Assembly (NCBI GenBank): GCA_020152595.1
Contig: JAIGNY010001912.1
Span: 1,796,001 to 1,860,000, forward strand
Direction of reading: 5' to 3'
Origin: Chiridota heheva
Lineage: Eukaryota; Echinodermata; Holothuroidea; Apodida; Chiridotidae
DNA: 64,000 bases
Shown: piece by piece, positions 13,032 through 24,703 of the stretch
How the letters are laid out: each line of letters begins with the position of its first letter
Numbering within the stretch: the stretch's first letter is position 1
Notes under the pieces: model-generated
The model's database searches: none
What the model saw: the letters and a program-made list of their open reading frames with translations, nothing else
Told to the model about the DNA's origin: nothing
Program-made: the position numbers and the translations under genes

Positions 13032-13659
13032 GGCCATTTTTTCTTTTCGAATCATGATCCAAAATTTCATTCAAAAATATTGACCGCAAATTTTGAAAAG
13101 CAAAAAATATATAAATTTCTAAATAAAAGAAAACCACAAACACAGACAAAGAGGCTGCAGCCTGCAGCCCTGTGCCTCATTTTGATGCCACGTTCCGGCA
13201 GTCCGGACACTTCAAAATACATATTTTGTTGAACTGTTGAACTGCAAATAATAATACGTATGTGAAAGCCATGTTACCTCAAATTCGGACACTTAAAACA
13301 AATCAACGCCCCTGGATAGTGGTATCTTCCTACGCAGCTGGTGTGCCCAAAATATGTTTTCCAACAAAAACTATGTTTATACTTTTGTTACGTTTTGTAT
13401 TGTATTCCATGACGTCATTTGTTCGATTTATTCAAGTTTGGCCAAAGATGTATAAAAAAAAAAAAAAAAACTAACTGAGCCTTTACGATTACCTATTGCT
13501 GTTTTGACTATTTTTTTACTAATTAGATTCGTCACACTTTCATCTGTCCATTGTACAGTTTCATCATAACTTTTTATTAAAAATAAGTACATACATGCAG
13601 GCACAAACGCAAAAATAACTGTGCCGATTCAGTCATGACCAACTGCATGCACAGGTTGA
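13032..13659. other. Non-coding gap
   Basis: No recognisable gene. It contains a 19-base A run near 13452 and otherwise unremarkable AT-rich sequence. Confidence 0.45.
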
Positions 13660-14758
13660 GACTATAGTTCAGGGATCAAGCAAATCCATCTCATATAAAA
13701 GAGGGCTACAACATTGAAATAAGTGACAAAATGGCGAAGAAACTACTCCAATATCTTCCGGAGATATCAAAATTAAAAGTTTGGTATCATTTGTGTAGAA
13801 ACGACTGAAATTAGATCAGTTGTGAATTCATAGTCTCAGATTCTTTAGAGTCTTTATTACGGGGCCTATATTGTCCTGCGATTTTGTAGCTTAATTACCT
13901 TTCCCCCCAGTGAAACATGATCCACTACGCCAGTGGTTGTCAGTGCTCGAGACCCGTGCACGTGATTTACTCACCCTTCAAGAATCCTACATGTCAGCAT
14001 GTTGCGCCACAGACTTATTGAGCCCTAACTTATATGGCGAATTTAGATTTTAAGAAACTCTTGCAGGCAGCCAAGGGCGGAGCAGGATAATATGTCAGGC
14101 GGCCAAGTCAAACCAAACCAGGAATGATGTGATACCGTGGGTTATGAGCAGTTATGACATGATTAATGGAAACATATTGGGACAAGGGTTACATGGTCTT
14201 ATAAGTGGGGAGCAGAGAGAAAGGTCCTTTCAGAAAGTTTTTTTTTGATTGAAAAAATTGGGAAATTATTACCAAAAGATTGAAGGAAATGTTGGTAACA
14301 TTTGGCAATATTTCCTGATAATTGATTAGAATTTACCGAAAATTGAAGAAAAATTGCCCTCTTAATGAAAGGTATTGTCCGACAACTGTAGAAAATGGCA
14401 AATTTCCCAAAAAATGAAAAACAATTACCGAAAATGAAGCAAAATTGCCCTAAAATGAAGGAAATTTCCCAAAAATTAAAGAAAATTAAGCAAACATTGA
14501 AGCAAAAATTGTCCCTAAACAAAAGGGGAAAAAATAAATAGTAAAAAAAAAAAAAAACTTTCTTTAAAATGCCTAAAGATTGAGGAATCTGAGGATGTGT
14601 CATCACGATTAGTCTGATTTCAGTCGTTTCTACAGAAATGATACCAAACTTTAAACTTAAATGTAAGATTTTTGAATGCTTTCTTTACCATTTTCATGTT
14701 TCTTTTGAAGTCAGCTCTTTCATGTGAGATGATCATGCTTAACCACTGAACTAATCCT
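13660..14758. mobile_element. TTAA-type foldback element with a second element inside
   Basis: The left arm (13660-13900) and right arm (about 14576-14758) are inverted copies of each other and of the arms at 61274-61822. Shared words are CAGTCGTTTCTACA, GAGGAATCTGAGGATG and CTAATCCT. The right end abuts TTAA at 14759-14762; the left end is eroded. The centre is occupied by the element at about 14070-14575. Confidence 0.7.
14070..14575 (-). mobile_element. Partial hAT-type element, inverted relative of 56562-57763
   Basis: Positions 14073-14240 (AAGGGCGGAGCAGGATAATA, CCAGGAATGATGTGATA, TATGAGCAGTTATGACATGA) match the reverse complement of the right end of the element at 56562-57763. Then comes the same T-rich degenerate phrase on the opposite strand. 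The far end is missing. The open minus-strand frame rich in F and N is a translation of the phrase. Confidence 0.65.
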
Positions 14759-14789
14759 TTAACAGATACTCACAGATCCTCTTCTAACT

Positions 14790-14999
14790 TTAAGGATTTT
14801 CCAGGATCCTCAATTCTGTCAGCTCAAAGCTTGTATTTATGCTGAATTTATCTTGCCTAGTTGGGATGATCTGGATGTATACTTTGTAATCATAGTATAA
14901 GGGCTGGTTTTTCCAGTGCCTGTCTAGTCTTGCCTCAAATGTGGGTATTGACTTAGATGATACAACTGAATTTGGTAAACTATTCCTATTCCGTATAGT
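14790..14999 (-). mobile_element. LINE 3' coding fragment, distal half
   Basis: The minus strand encodes TIRNRNSLPNSVV then a stretch ending FEARLDRHW. This is the typical C-terminal signature of non-LTR reverse transcriptases (WNSLP..VV.A.S...F..RLD.HW). The Academ-like element starts at 15000, and the LINE resumes on its other side at 20499. Decay is evident: arginine stands where tryptophan is expected. Confidence 0.6.
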
Positions 15000-17900
15000 C
15001 GGGTATATACGGGTGGTTAATTTGCACCCCCCCCCCCTCCCCCAGGACTCTTCCAAACCAACTTTTTTAGCTTCTTTTTATGGTTCTTAAACACATTTAA
15101 GATGTTAACAAAAGAAAAATCTCGGCACTCTGGCGATATTCAAGATGGCGTCCAAAATGGCGTCCAATATGGCGTCCAAAATGGTAAAATTCTATAAAAA
15201 GTCATATATTGGCCATAAATAATAATTTTAATTGAAAGGAAACCTCAAAATATTGTTCTAGAAGCTTTTGGAGCACTTGCAACCATATTCATATTTTTGC
15301 CATGTTCCTAATCCAATATGGCGGCCAAGATGGCGTCCAAAATGGCGTCAAAATGGTAAAATTAAAAAAATCAAAAATTTATTGGCCATAAACAATAATT
15401 ATCATTGAAAAGAAACCTCAAAATATTATTCTAGAAGGTGTTGTGAACACTTGCAACCATATTTATATTTTTGCATAACTTTGCCATGTTCAAAATCCAA
15501 TATGGCGGCCAGTATGGCATCCAAAATGGCCGCCAAGTATATCAAAAAGGAAATCATGAAAAAATTTGCTTACATATGGACATTTTATATAGCGAATGTC
15601 CACCGCTTATCTGTTCATAAGAGTTACTAGTTTCTTCTACAATGTTCATATTTCATACATTTGAAATAACCTGTGTTTATAATGAATCAGTCACTGTCAG
15701 AATCAGAGTCTAGGCTGGAATAATCTGATTCATCTGGAACACCATCTTCCTCAGGATATTCTTCATCAGATGAATCCTCCTCAGTGTCATCAGCCAATAT
15801 ATCTTGAAGACATGACGGCAAGATAGGTCCCTCTGACCACACTGGCTCAATGTATCCATCACAAAGCCCATCCATGTGCTGTAGGAGGCGGGATTTCAAG
15901 TATGGGTATGTGTGCCCGTTTCCATTGAGCTACCTTGTAATTTGCACGTTTGATGTGTGGGATCAGCGACTGTCTACAAGGTGGCATCCTGGACAAATCT
16001 ACTTTGGATGACTTGATGGTCTCTCCTTCGCCAACCATCTTCTTCAACATTGCACATCGAACTTGATTGGCATGCTTAAGTCTAGGAAAGTCATATAGAG
16101 CACACACAAACTCATCCAGCTCATCAACTAAACTCTCCTCAACTTCCCAGCTATTGCCCAACTTCACGAAAGAGTCTTGGTAGCGTGGCCTCTTTTCAAG
16201 TGTCTTCAGAGGAATTTTCTTCCCCTTTCCTTTAAAAAGCGCAGTTGCAATCTTCACCAGTAAAGCAGTAAATGCCGAGAAGTGCCTCACAGTATGTGGG
16301 TCCCAAGTCTTTTGCTATGTCACCGATGTCAAGGAGTCTCCGGTTAACTCCACAGCCAGTGTCAAACAGAACAGTCAGTGGACGCAATTTCTCTGCATAG
16401 TACAACAATATGAAGAAGATATCGCTATCTGGGCTGTGTACAATTGCCTGTTTGTAACCATGTTCCTTGGCATAAAACAAATACAGGATCACTCGGCTGT
16501 CTGTTTCCTCTTGGTTAGATCTAAGCCCTGGGATTTCATGTTGTTGCACAGATGCACCGTCGGTAGATGTTAGCAGAACGGAACACCTTCAACCACAAGT
16601 ATAACTTTCCTTCCTACTAAACGTCGTGCTGCTTCTGGACTACTCCAAGAGCGAAGCATGAGCTGACACAACTGCTTTTGTTTTCGTCATTCTGCAGAAA
16701 GACCTTGAAATTGGCTGGCTTTCTGGTGTTGATGCCTTCTAAGAGGATTTTGTCACTGCAGCCACGGCGAAGCCCTCCTGACTTTTGATGGACTCTTCCA
16801 GATACATGTCAGTTGAGAAGATTACATCTGGCTTATGGCTTATTTGGTCAAGCAGCTTGAAAGAAATTTGCTTGAAGGTTGAGGCAGATCCTTCAATGTA
16901 TGAAAATGGGCATTCCCATCTTCAATGAAGAGTGTTTCTCCAGCATTTCTGGACGGTAAGGAAGCTTGAGGCACGTCGCTTGTGAGGAAGTGGACTGCTG
17001 CTGCTTTGTTGGTTTTGCCATGAAGCCATCAGGAGTACCTAGAGCATGAGGTACTGGTGTAATGCAGTAATTCATCAGTTCATCAATGCTTACAGGTTGA
17101 GAGCATCTGTGACTTCACAAGAATTTGAAAGGCTATATCCCCCTGCTCTTAATATTTTAAAGCATTTCCTTGAGCAGATGTTAGCTTAACTTTCTTGTTC
17201 AACTTTTGCATGGTCTTCAGCTTTAACTTCTTCATCAGGTCAAAGAATTCCTTTCGTCCTTCGTCGTCATCTTTTTTCTTTAGCCTCTCCTCAACAAACT
17301 TCTCCTTCTCCAACCTGCCAGCTTCCTCAGCAGTTAGAACATCATGTTCTATCTCATAAGGTATGGGATCACATACAAGCGGTCTTTGTCTGCTATGTCG
17401 AATGGGTTGAGGAAGCCTTCTATGGCATCCATTACTCGTTGTACTGCAGCTTCACTCCTCTTGATTTCTGTCTGGAGTTGCTCACGGTGCTTGCCACACT
17501 TGGCGTTATCATTGTCAAGACACATGTCACACATCTCCAATGTGGCCTGGTAGTACTTACTACGTTCTGATGTCGTCCGAATCCATCGCTGGTAAGCACC
17601 GTAGTTCTCTAAGATTCCAGTAAGACCAGCTCCACCAGCACCAGCATGGGACTTGGCAATCTTCATGAAGGTTTCCTCTATCGTCTTGTCTACGGCACAT
17701 AAGTTACCGGGTATTCTAGACATGGCAACGGATATGGCTCCTTTCTCTAGTAATCGAGTAGCTCCTGGATGACTGACCTCAATGTTGGCGAGAAATGCAT
17801 CAAACCAGGTGAGGTATCTAGAGTAATTGATTCCTCCAAAGCTAAAGAACAAGTCTGCCATGTCCGCCATGCACTTGTGGTACAATTTCAGATTGTTTGT

Positions 17901-20498
17901 CTTTACTGCATAGAGCAGCATGAAGATACGGTGTGCATGATCCAAAAAAGATATCCAGAACTTGGCGGTCTTTCCTAGTTCTCCATTTCGGACTCGCTCT
18001 TGGAACACCGTGTAGTCATTCAGATACTGCTGAATTGTAGGATCTTGAAGAACAGCATTAAAGTTCTCAGTATTACAGAGTGTTATCAAGGCATCCAGAG
18101 CATCTGCATTTGTGGGGCTGTGAGCAGTTTCATCCCTCTGGGCGATATAAGCTGAAAGAAGTAGTCGTTCTAAGGCTTCACTTACTACTTTCAGACACCA
18201 CATGGACTTGCTATACGCTTTGCCATTTAGAACTCCTTTCAGGCAGCCAGAGGTTGTGAGATTTGCTTCTATAATGAGCTCAGAGTAGCCCGAACCAGCC
18301 ATCTTATGTCCAAGCATATTCAAGTAGTTCATGATGGTATGGAAGGTTCCAATGAGGACGATGTGGTTCTTGTAAGCTGCAGGGTTGTCCCATATGATAG
18401 GCATGGCTTTCATGATTACACCAAGGTCAAATGTAGTTATTGTGTAACGCTGTCCAACTTCCTCAGTAGCCTTCTCGCATTGACGCAACAGTTCTTTCAC
18501 AACATTGTACTCTGTGATAGGCTTGGTAATGGACGGATAAAAGTCAATGTGGTAAGTTCACTTGGGGGGCATCCAATGGCAGAAATGAACCCACACAGTG
18601 CTGGTATCTGCTGCTTGTCAGTACTACTTGCTTTTCGACAGAAAGCCCAGATGAAGTACACTGTTAAAGCTCTCTGTAACAAAGCCAAATTTTCTTCTGG
18701 CTGCTGGACGTTCTGTAGGTCTATGTTAGGACCTTTTCTCTTTGCAATATGAAAAGGTGGCAATGGAGCAGGTGTGTCTAGCTTGAGAGAGTGCTCTTTA
18801 GTTCTGGGAATTGAGACTTGTGTGTGTACTGGGTCTTCAGGCTTCTTGGCTTCCTGTAGCATAATCCCAGCTGCAGTATTGATAGCAGGTCTGCTGTGTA
18901 TGCCAGTAAGGAGTTGGTTGAAGTTGTCCCACTCAGAATGGAAAAGAACATTATGCGGCGATTTCACAATCTGTGCTGTCAGTAGTGAAGAACGCTGTTC
19001 CAGAGCAACTGCAAGCGCAGTCTCCAACTCCACAGAAAAGAGGTAACTCTCGCAATGGCCTAATCTGCTCTGGAGGGTAAGCAACTGTCTACTTCGGTAG
19101 AGGTGGCGCAATGTCATGCAGAGAAGGATGTGCTTGGGAAGAAGCCATTCTCCATTTTAGACAGCCCTGCAAAGATCTTGTCCAATGGAGAACAATAGCC
19201 GCTCTGCCTGTCTTGAGGAGCTTTTGGATTGACCAGATATGACCAGGCTGAGGAAGCGTTTCAAATTTGGTGGTATTACTCCATCCTTTACTTCCAATTC
19301 ACTTGGTGGAGGAGGCCACGTGAGCTCCTTGGTCTCTTTGAATGCACGAAGTATGATGCCTCGTAGCAGCAGTGCAACATCTTTCATGGCATCCTTTGAG
19401 GCAAGTTGATAGGTTTGACTAATTGCTTCTTCGACAGAGATGCTGGAGTTGTAGACAAGATAAAAGGGCCAGCCCTTACCCTCTGGGTCAACTTTGACGA
19501 ATGCAAGTTTGGGGCCAGGTTAGAATGGTTTTCAAGCTTGCGTTTAAGTTTTTCTGCCCGGTAGTTTGGATTTGCAAAGTGTGTCTCATCTAGCTTGGCA
19601 ACGTATAACATACATAGCGATGATAGCTGTACTACTTTACGTCCAATAATTACTGTTTGTTCCAGGTATTTTGCAACATGCTTGAAGCAGAATTCATGGG
19701 CAGCTTCTAAATCTGCTTGTCCAGCAGTTGCTTCAGGGTTACAACTTCTCCAGTGTGCTGGATTTGTTGTATAATGTTTTCGGCACTTGGGGTGGTATTT
19801 GGCCTCACTTGCAAACAAATCAAAACCTCTGATTCGCTGTAAAAGCCACTCATGCTTGTTGTCTTCTGCTATTTTTAAGATTGTTTGCCAACCATCTCGC
19901 TCAAATGAAGAAGTGTCCTCCTTAGTGTTGATGCCTGCCTTTGTCACATGAATTCTTCTAGTCTTATTGCAGAAAATACAATCAGGATTAAAAATTATCC
20001 TCTCTGTAGATTGCTTGCGCTTTGTCCGACCTTGGCTGGTAGAGGATTCTTCATGTTCCTGTGGCTTAGAAGCTGTCAACCGTTGTAGAAAATAGTAACA
20101 ATACAAATATGGTTGGTAAGAGTTCCCAATGGCCCTAAAATAATATTCTGTACTTTCTTTTTAATTATGGACAATATATGACTTTTAAATTAGAATTTTG
20201 TCATTTTGGCGGCCATTTTGGACACCATATTGGCCGCCATATTGGATTTGGAATATGGCAAAGTTATGCAAAAATATAAATATGGTTGCAAGTGTTCCCA
20301 ACAGCTCCTATGATAATATTTTGAGGTTTCTTTTTAAAGATAATTATTGCTTATGGCCAATATATGACTTTTTAGAGAATTGTCCCATTTTTGGCGCCAT
20401 TTTGGACGCCATCTTGAATATCTCCAGAGTGCCGGATTTTTTTGTTAACATGGAAGAGTCCTGGGTGGGGGTGCAAATTAACCCCGTATGTACCCGTC
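15000..20498 (-). mobile_element. Academ-like DNA transposon, 5.5 kb, inactive
   Basis: Long inverted repeats: the left arm is about 15000-15545, the right about 20105-20498. Both begin CGGGTA-ATACGGG..GTTAATTTGC (the right arm with two extra bases), then CACCC, CAGGACTCTTCCA and GGCACTCTGG.GATATTCAAG. The arms contain reiterated subunits (ATGGCGGCC and GGCGTCCAAAATGG words; TTGGCCATAA and ACTTGCAACCATATT blocks), twice in each arm. The flanks show TAGT at 14996-14999 and 20499-20502, a 4-bp duplication in the size range reported for Academ. The single recognisable gene on the minus strand is broken. The Academ label is from memory of the nuclease-bearing protein type and the duplication size; another superfamily is possible. 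Confidence 0.7.
15687..20106 (-). pseudogene. Academ-like transposon protein with PIN/XPG-type nuclease region, broken
   Basis: Read right to left, the pieces follow the order of one long protein. 20106-19384 has a CIFC...YHPKCRKHY zinc-binding pattern. 19387-19157 contains SIGQDL. 19117-18497 contains SRLGHCESY and a WDNFNQ stretch. 18500-17349 is the longest intact block (383 codons), with GTFHTIMNYLNMLGHKMAGSG and GVLNGKAYS. 16549-16232 carries EETDSRVIL, HSPDSDIFFILL and TGEDC. 16290-15859 resumes KGKGKK in another frame. The end, near 15687, is very acidic (EEDSSDEEYPEEDG). The EETD, SPDSD and (normally) TGCD acid residues suggest a PIN/XPG-type nuclease. Frameshifts separate nearly all pieces, and TGCDTT is altered to TGEDC. 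Confidence 0.65.
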
Positions 20499-20572
20499 TA
20501 GTATGTCAATTGAGCGGTGAACAAAAGAGTATTTCCTGATGTTAAGCTGTGGAGGATTAGTGAGATCAGGGA
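20499..20572 (-). mobile_element. LINE 3' coding fragment, proximal half
   Basis: On the minus strand this reads NPPQLNIRKYSFVHRSID, the segment that precedes WNSLP in many non-LTR reverse transcriptases. It is the upstream part of the LINE interrupted at 14999/15000. A one-base frame difference now separates the halves. Confidence 0.5.
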
Positions 20573-20597
20573 GCTGTTACTTCGACAGCTCCCTGAT
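20565..20597. repeat. Hairpin ATCAGGGAGCTGT...ACAGCTCCCTGAT
   Basis: A perfect 13-bp inverted repeat around a 7-nt loop (TACTTCG). It resembles the hairpin at 2520-2558, and both read CAGGGAG-TG inward. Confidence 0.7.
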
Positions 20598-21372
20598 GCT
20601 ACACATTACTTGCAATATATACTGTGTAAAGCCGATGCATATGGCTACAGTACACAGTTATATGTTATCTGACTAGGGTAGGACTTATTTTGATCTTATC
20701 CCCTGGCCTTGAGTTGTATGAAGTTTGAACGCACTAAAGTTATTTAGTTACATTCAGTGCAGGTCAGTGAGTATGTGATAATTATTCATGTTTCGATTTT
20801 GCTATGAGGGAGTTTAAATGATGGTTTTCAATATTTTTGTTTAAATGTAGCCTTTCACGCCTAAAATTTGCGTTGTGTAAAGTTTTGTTCAGATTGTTTC
20901 AACTCAACAAGTTTTCAGCATAGCCTATCAGTTTCGCGATTAGAGCAGACTGAAACTTAAGAAAGAGAAAAGGCAGCCTATGATGAGTCTGACCCAGTTA
21001 CGTTGTAATGTCTTGAAAATGTTAATGTTAAAGTTGGGCTTTAACATCGTTAGGGTCTCATTCGAGTATTCGGCACGACGTTATTAATAGCGTGTGTAAA
21101 CTGTACAAAGTTAGTTTGTTGGTGAAAACGAACTAGGCCTAGGGCCTACTGTACATCATGTACTATAGTCTATACGTAGGCCTGACGTTAAGTTTGATTT
21201 TACCTTGCAAATAGTACAGCCTAGGCTACAGTAGTACTAGTAGTATGGTACAGTTTAGTAAAATAACATCCGACTGTAGCATATGCTATAGCCACTACAT
21301 GGCTGCTATACACTATATACTTTATTACTTATAACATTGAAACTGCTGCATTGGCTTATCATTCCCGAGGTC
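20598..21372. other. Non-coding gap
   Basis: No gene recognised. Several GGCCTA-rich words occur near 21130-21240. Confidence 0.4.
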
Positions 21373-21790
21373 AGAGTCGACGTAACTGTGTACGAGCTCA
21401 GTACGATTTTGTTAAGTTGGAGGGGAAACTTTATCATTACAGTCAATGGGATATTTTTATGAATACTTGTGTCACCTAAGCCAGTCAGCAAAAATTAATG
21501 GTACTCGTATATGTTGTAAACTATTATCTAATACTAAGATATTTGAAGAAAAATAAATTCTGTCCAGTATTTGTTGAAAAATGACAAAACATTGGTTTAT
21601 CTCCCATTGACTGCTGTGATAACTGACTGTTTGTTTTCCCCTTTGACTGAAGTTTAAGATCATCAAAAAAGCATTGTAACCTCGCCGTGCACCACAAAAT
21701 TCCCGGATGTCCGACCTTGAGAATAGAAGCGTAGATGAATTTCGACTACTTGCTAGAATAACTAACGTTAGGCCTTTCCGCAATGGTCTA
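21373..21790 (-). repeat. About 430-bp dispersed repeat, copy B (inverted)
   Basis: Reverse complement of the repeat at 5235-5665, with interspersed substitutions and small indels. The 6.3 kb element's ends are not found near it, so it is either a fragment or a shared module. Confidence 0.75.
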
Positions 21791-24024
21791 ACTCTAAGGT
21801 CAACTTTTGACAATGCCTTTTATCTTCATAAACACTTTTACTTAATACTAAATAAATATGTATAGTCAATAATACTATATTGAGCCGTTCACTTACGTTT
21901 TGTGCAGGGGTTTAATGAAGAAAACTGAAAAGTTGTCTTTTGTGCAAGAACCTCCCCAAGTGGCTTATTTTTCAAACAGTGCCTTGGGTGGATGTATCTT
22001 ATTAGATGAGAAGTTGTTGAACAATAGAGCGACAGTGAAGTCAATGTGCATATAGCATTATATCGAACACTGCCACATTTACTGATGAACATTTTCAAAA
22101 TAGCAGTTGCCAGCGCACTCGGGTAATACGCGCACTAATTGTGTATGCGTTTCCAAAGGTGAGGGATTTGCGAAGTGATTGGGATGTCATTTCTTCCATA
22201 ATTTGGATGTTTTTTACGTACAAAATGTTAATTTCATTTGTAACTTAGTTTGAAAGATACGTTGATGTTTCAAGATGCTAAAGAAATCAAAATCATAGCT
22301 CATAAGTACCTGTGTCAGTTTTGAGAAGGATTTTCATTTCATGATTATGTTATTTGTTGGTGTCTTAGTGGTTTTCAACATTACAAGTGTATTATGGGTT
22401 ATCTCACTCAGTTTGCAAGTATTGCCTTTGTCTTTGTACATGATCCTCCTTTACGGAAACTCGGCAAGACTCCTATACGGAGCATAGATGCCAAGCTATA
22501 GCCTGCATAGCAGATGCCAGTCTCGTGCGACCGGGACAGAAGTAGATGAACACCAGGTTTTCACCCTACTCTTTTCGAGAGGTCTTCAGAGAACCAGGTA
22601 AGGTGTGACTGTCCTACCATCGGGACCGCGGCTCAACGCCCCCTCCGAAGGACGGCGAGCGCCATTCAACCATTACCACTTCTCTCAACAGCTGAATGTG
22701 GAGCAGGAGCTGCAAACGACTTGCAAGTAGTGCCTACTGAATGAGGTGTTTATCTCACTAGGTACAGTTAGGCTACTATACCTTCATCAGCATCATCACT
22801 CCACAAAGTTTGCTGATTTTAGGTATAGGAAGTCGTCCGCTTAAAAAAAAAAAAAAAAAAAAATTCGTTCTGAAGCAATAGTCAATGGGATTTTCACATG
22901 CTCAAAAGTATCACCAGAAAAATTGAGGACACTAAAAATTTCAGTATCATAATAAACACTAGTCAGATAAACATCTGACCGAAGTATACGCTATAGCCAT
23001 TACCATTTGTCCCGTACAATACATATTGCCTATATTTTGTGTCAAACTGGACATTTGGGATATATGACATACAACCTGTGAAGATTATTTGATAAAATTC
23101 TGTATTGACAAGTCGTTATCTTACTACATTGGAGAGCATTTAGGTCAGATGGTAATGCAAAGTGTTCTCACCCCCAAATTAAGGTCAGTGAGAGATTTAA
23201 ACTTATAATGACATGTGTATATGTGTAAGATATTTTGTGTAGCTTACTACTGCTCATCATTGGTATGCCCTTTGGTGATGATATGAGAGTTGTAGGTGTA
23301 TGTTAATGTTTGAATAAGAAGTAAATATACTGCATACTGAAAATGTCACAAAACATTTTTACACCCAAGATGGATAAAACTGAAGTCATGACAAGTAGTT
23401 TAAGAGCTAAATCTGCCCTCCATAACTGTTGGTGGTGGTGTTTAATTGAGTGATTTACCTTCCTTAACAAGCAGTTTTGAAATGTTACCCACTAGAAGGG
23501 GTACAGGTGTATTGTAGTGTGTTGGGCTGCATAGGGAAAAACATAGAATATGGACTGATGATTCTTTGATAAAAAAGGGGAAACACCCTGTTCATAAACT
23601 TACAAAAATGGTAACTGAAAATCCTTTGGAATCCATTCACTGCAAAGTAGTAAAAAGTTATTCTGTGTTAAATTAAAAAAAAATGTGAAATTTACTTTAT
23701 TTAGTATAGCCTTTTGTATGGCCTACAGGTGCTTGTTTGCGATGATAGTGAAAAGAATTGAAAAAACAAAACAATTTTAAGCATAAACTTTTTGCCTGCA
23801 TGTAATTTAAGCCCACCAATTTAAATATGCCTACATGAATAGATGCAATGGAAGGTTGGGGCACCATCCTCACTTTTTTTTAACAATTGTTGATGTAGTT
23901 AAAAGAAAATTGACATTTTTACTACTATATTTGAATTATTATTCCTCAAATTTTCATCAGGTGGTAAATTATAACTACCAGGGTACTAGATTATATTTTA
24001 CTACTTTCCTGGCATATCAATAGT
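21791..24024. other. Non-coding stretch with a GC-rich island
   Basis: Positions about 22430-22760 are conspicuously GC-rich (for example GGGACCGCGGCTCAACGCCC) within AT-rich surroundings and look like part of a dispersed repeat. The words ACAAAGTTTGCTGATTTTAG near 22805 also occur at 1824. A 20-base A run lies at about 22843. No gene is recognised. Confidence 0.4.
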
Positions 24025-24247
24025 TTTTAAGGCACAAAATTGCAGGAAATATATGATGGAATTACATGAAGACTTTGAGGAATCTGAGGATGTGATGTCA
24101 CAAGTAATCTAATACCAGTCGTTTCTACACAAATGATTAAATATTTCTGTAACAGAATAAGATTTTTGAAAGTTTTTTTCACCATATTATTTCTTTCAAA
24201 ATCCTCTTTCATATAAAATAAACTTGCTTGACCCCTGAAGTAATCTT
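24025..24247. mobile_element. Solo arm of the TTAA-type foldback family
   Basis: Matches the right arm of 61274-61822 (GAGGAATCTGAGGATGTGAT, CAGTCGTTTCTACACAAATG, CCTCTTTCATA) and ends at TTAA (24248-24251). The opposite arm was not found. Confidence 0.6.
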
Positions 24248-24451
24248 TTAATTTTTTACAGTTGATGCATCCCAAAGGAAGTGTTATTGCCATTATCCAC
24301 AACTAGGTTCAGGGTCTGTTCAAAATTTGTTCTCTCAACACATGTAAAGCTCCATTTTGGTGGCAAATACAAATGTTCTTTAGTGAAGTTCATTTTCTGG
24401 CACTGAGGTTGCAGAGAGTTTGATACAGAATATAGTGCCATATACATGTTT

Positions 24452-24484
24452 TGATAATGGTTTCTCTCTTTTCATATCTTACAG
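24452..24484 (+). promoter_or_regulatory. Candidate 3' splice site upstream of paralogue 1
   Basis: A pyrimidine-rich run (TTTCTCTCTTTTCATATCTT) is followed by ACAG ending at 24484, 219 bp before the ATG at 24704. The other two paralogues have a comparable site at comparable distance, which argues for a retained leader intron. Splicing itself is inferred. Confidence 0.5.
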
Positions 24485-24703
24485 CTCCTGCGCTCGCTTA
24501 TCAATCTGGAATATTTGATGTACAACACCATTGAGGAATTTCATGCATAAGTACAAAAACTTTTTTCTTATGAGTCCATCCAATTGTCTTGTCACACATA
24601 CTGTAATTTGCATGCTTCTGTAAATTTAAAACTATTTACCTCACATTCATATCAAACAAACTGTAATCCAGAAAATTGTTAGAAACCTTCTGAAATATAT
24701 AAA

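Noticed and set aside
14199-14606. 135-codon minus-strand frame rich in F, N and I
   Set aside because: It coincides with the T-rich reiterated phrase, has no homology and lies within a transposon fragment.
20198-20539. 113-codon plus-strand frame with repeated PFWTPYWPPY-like residues
   Set aside because: It is a translation of the right inverted repeat of the Academ-like element.
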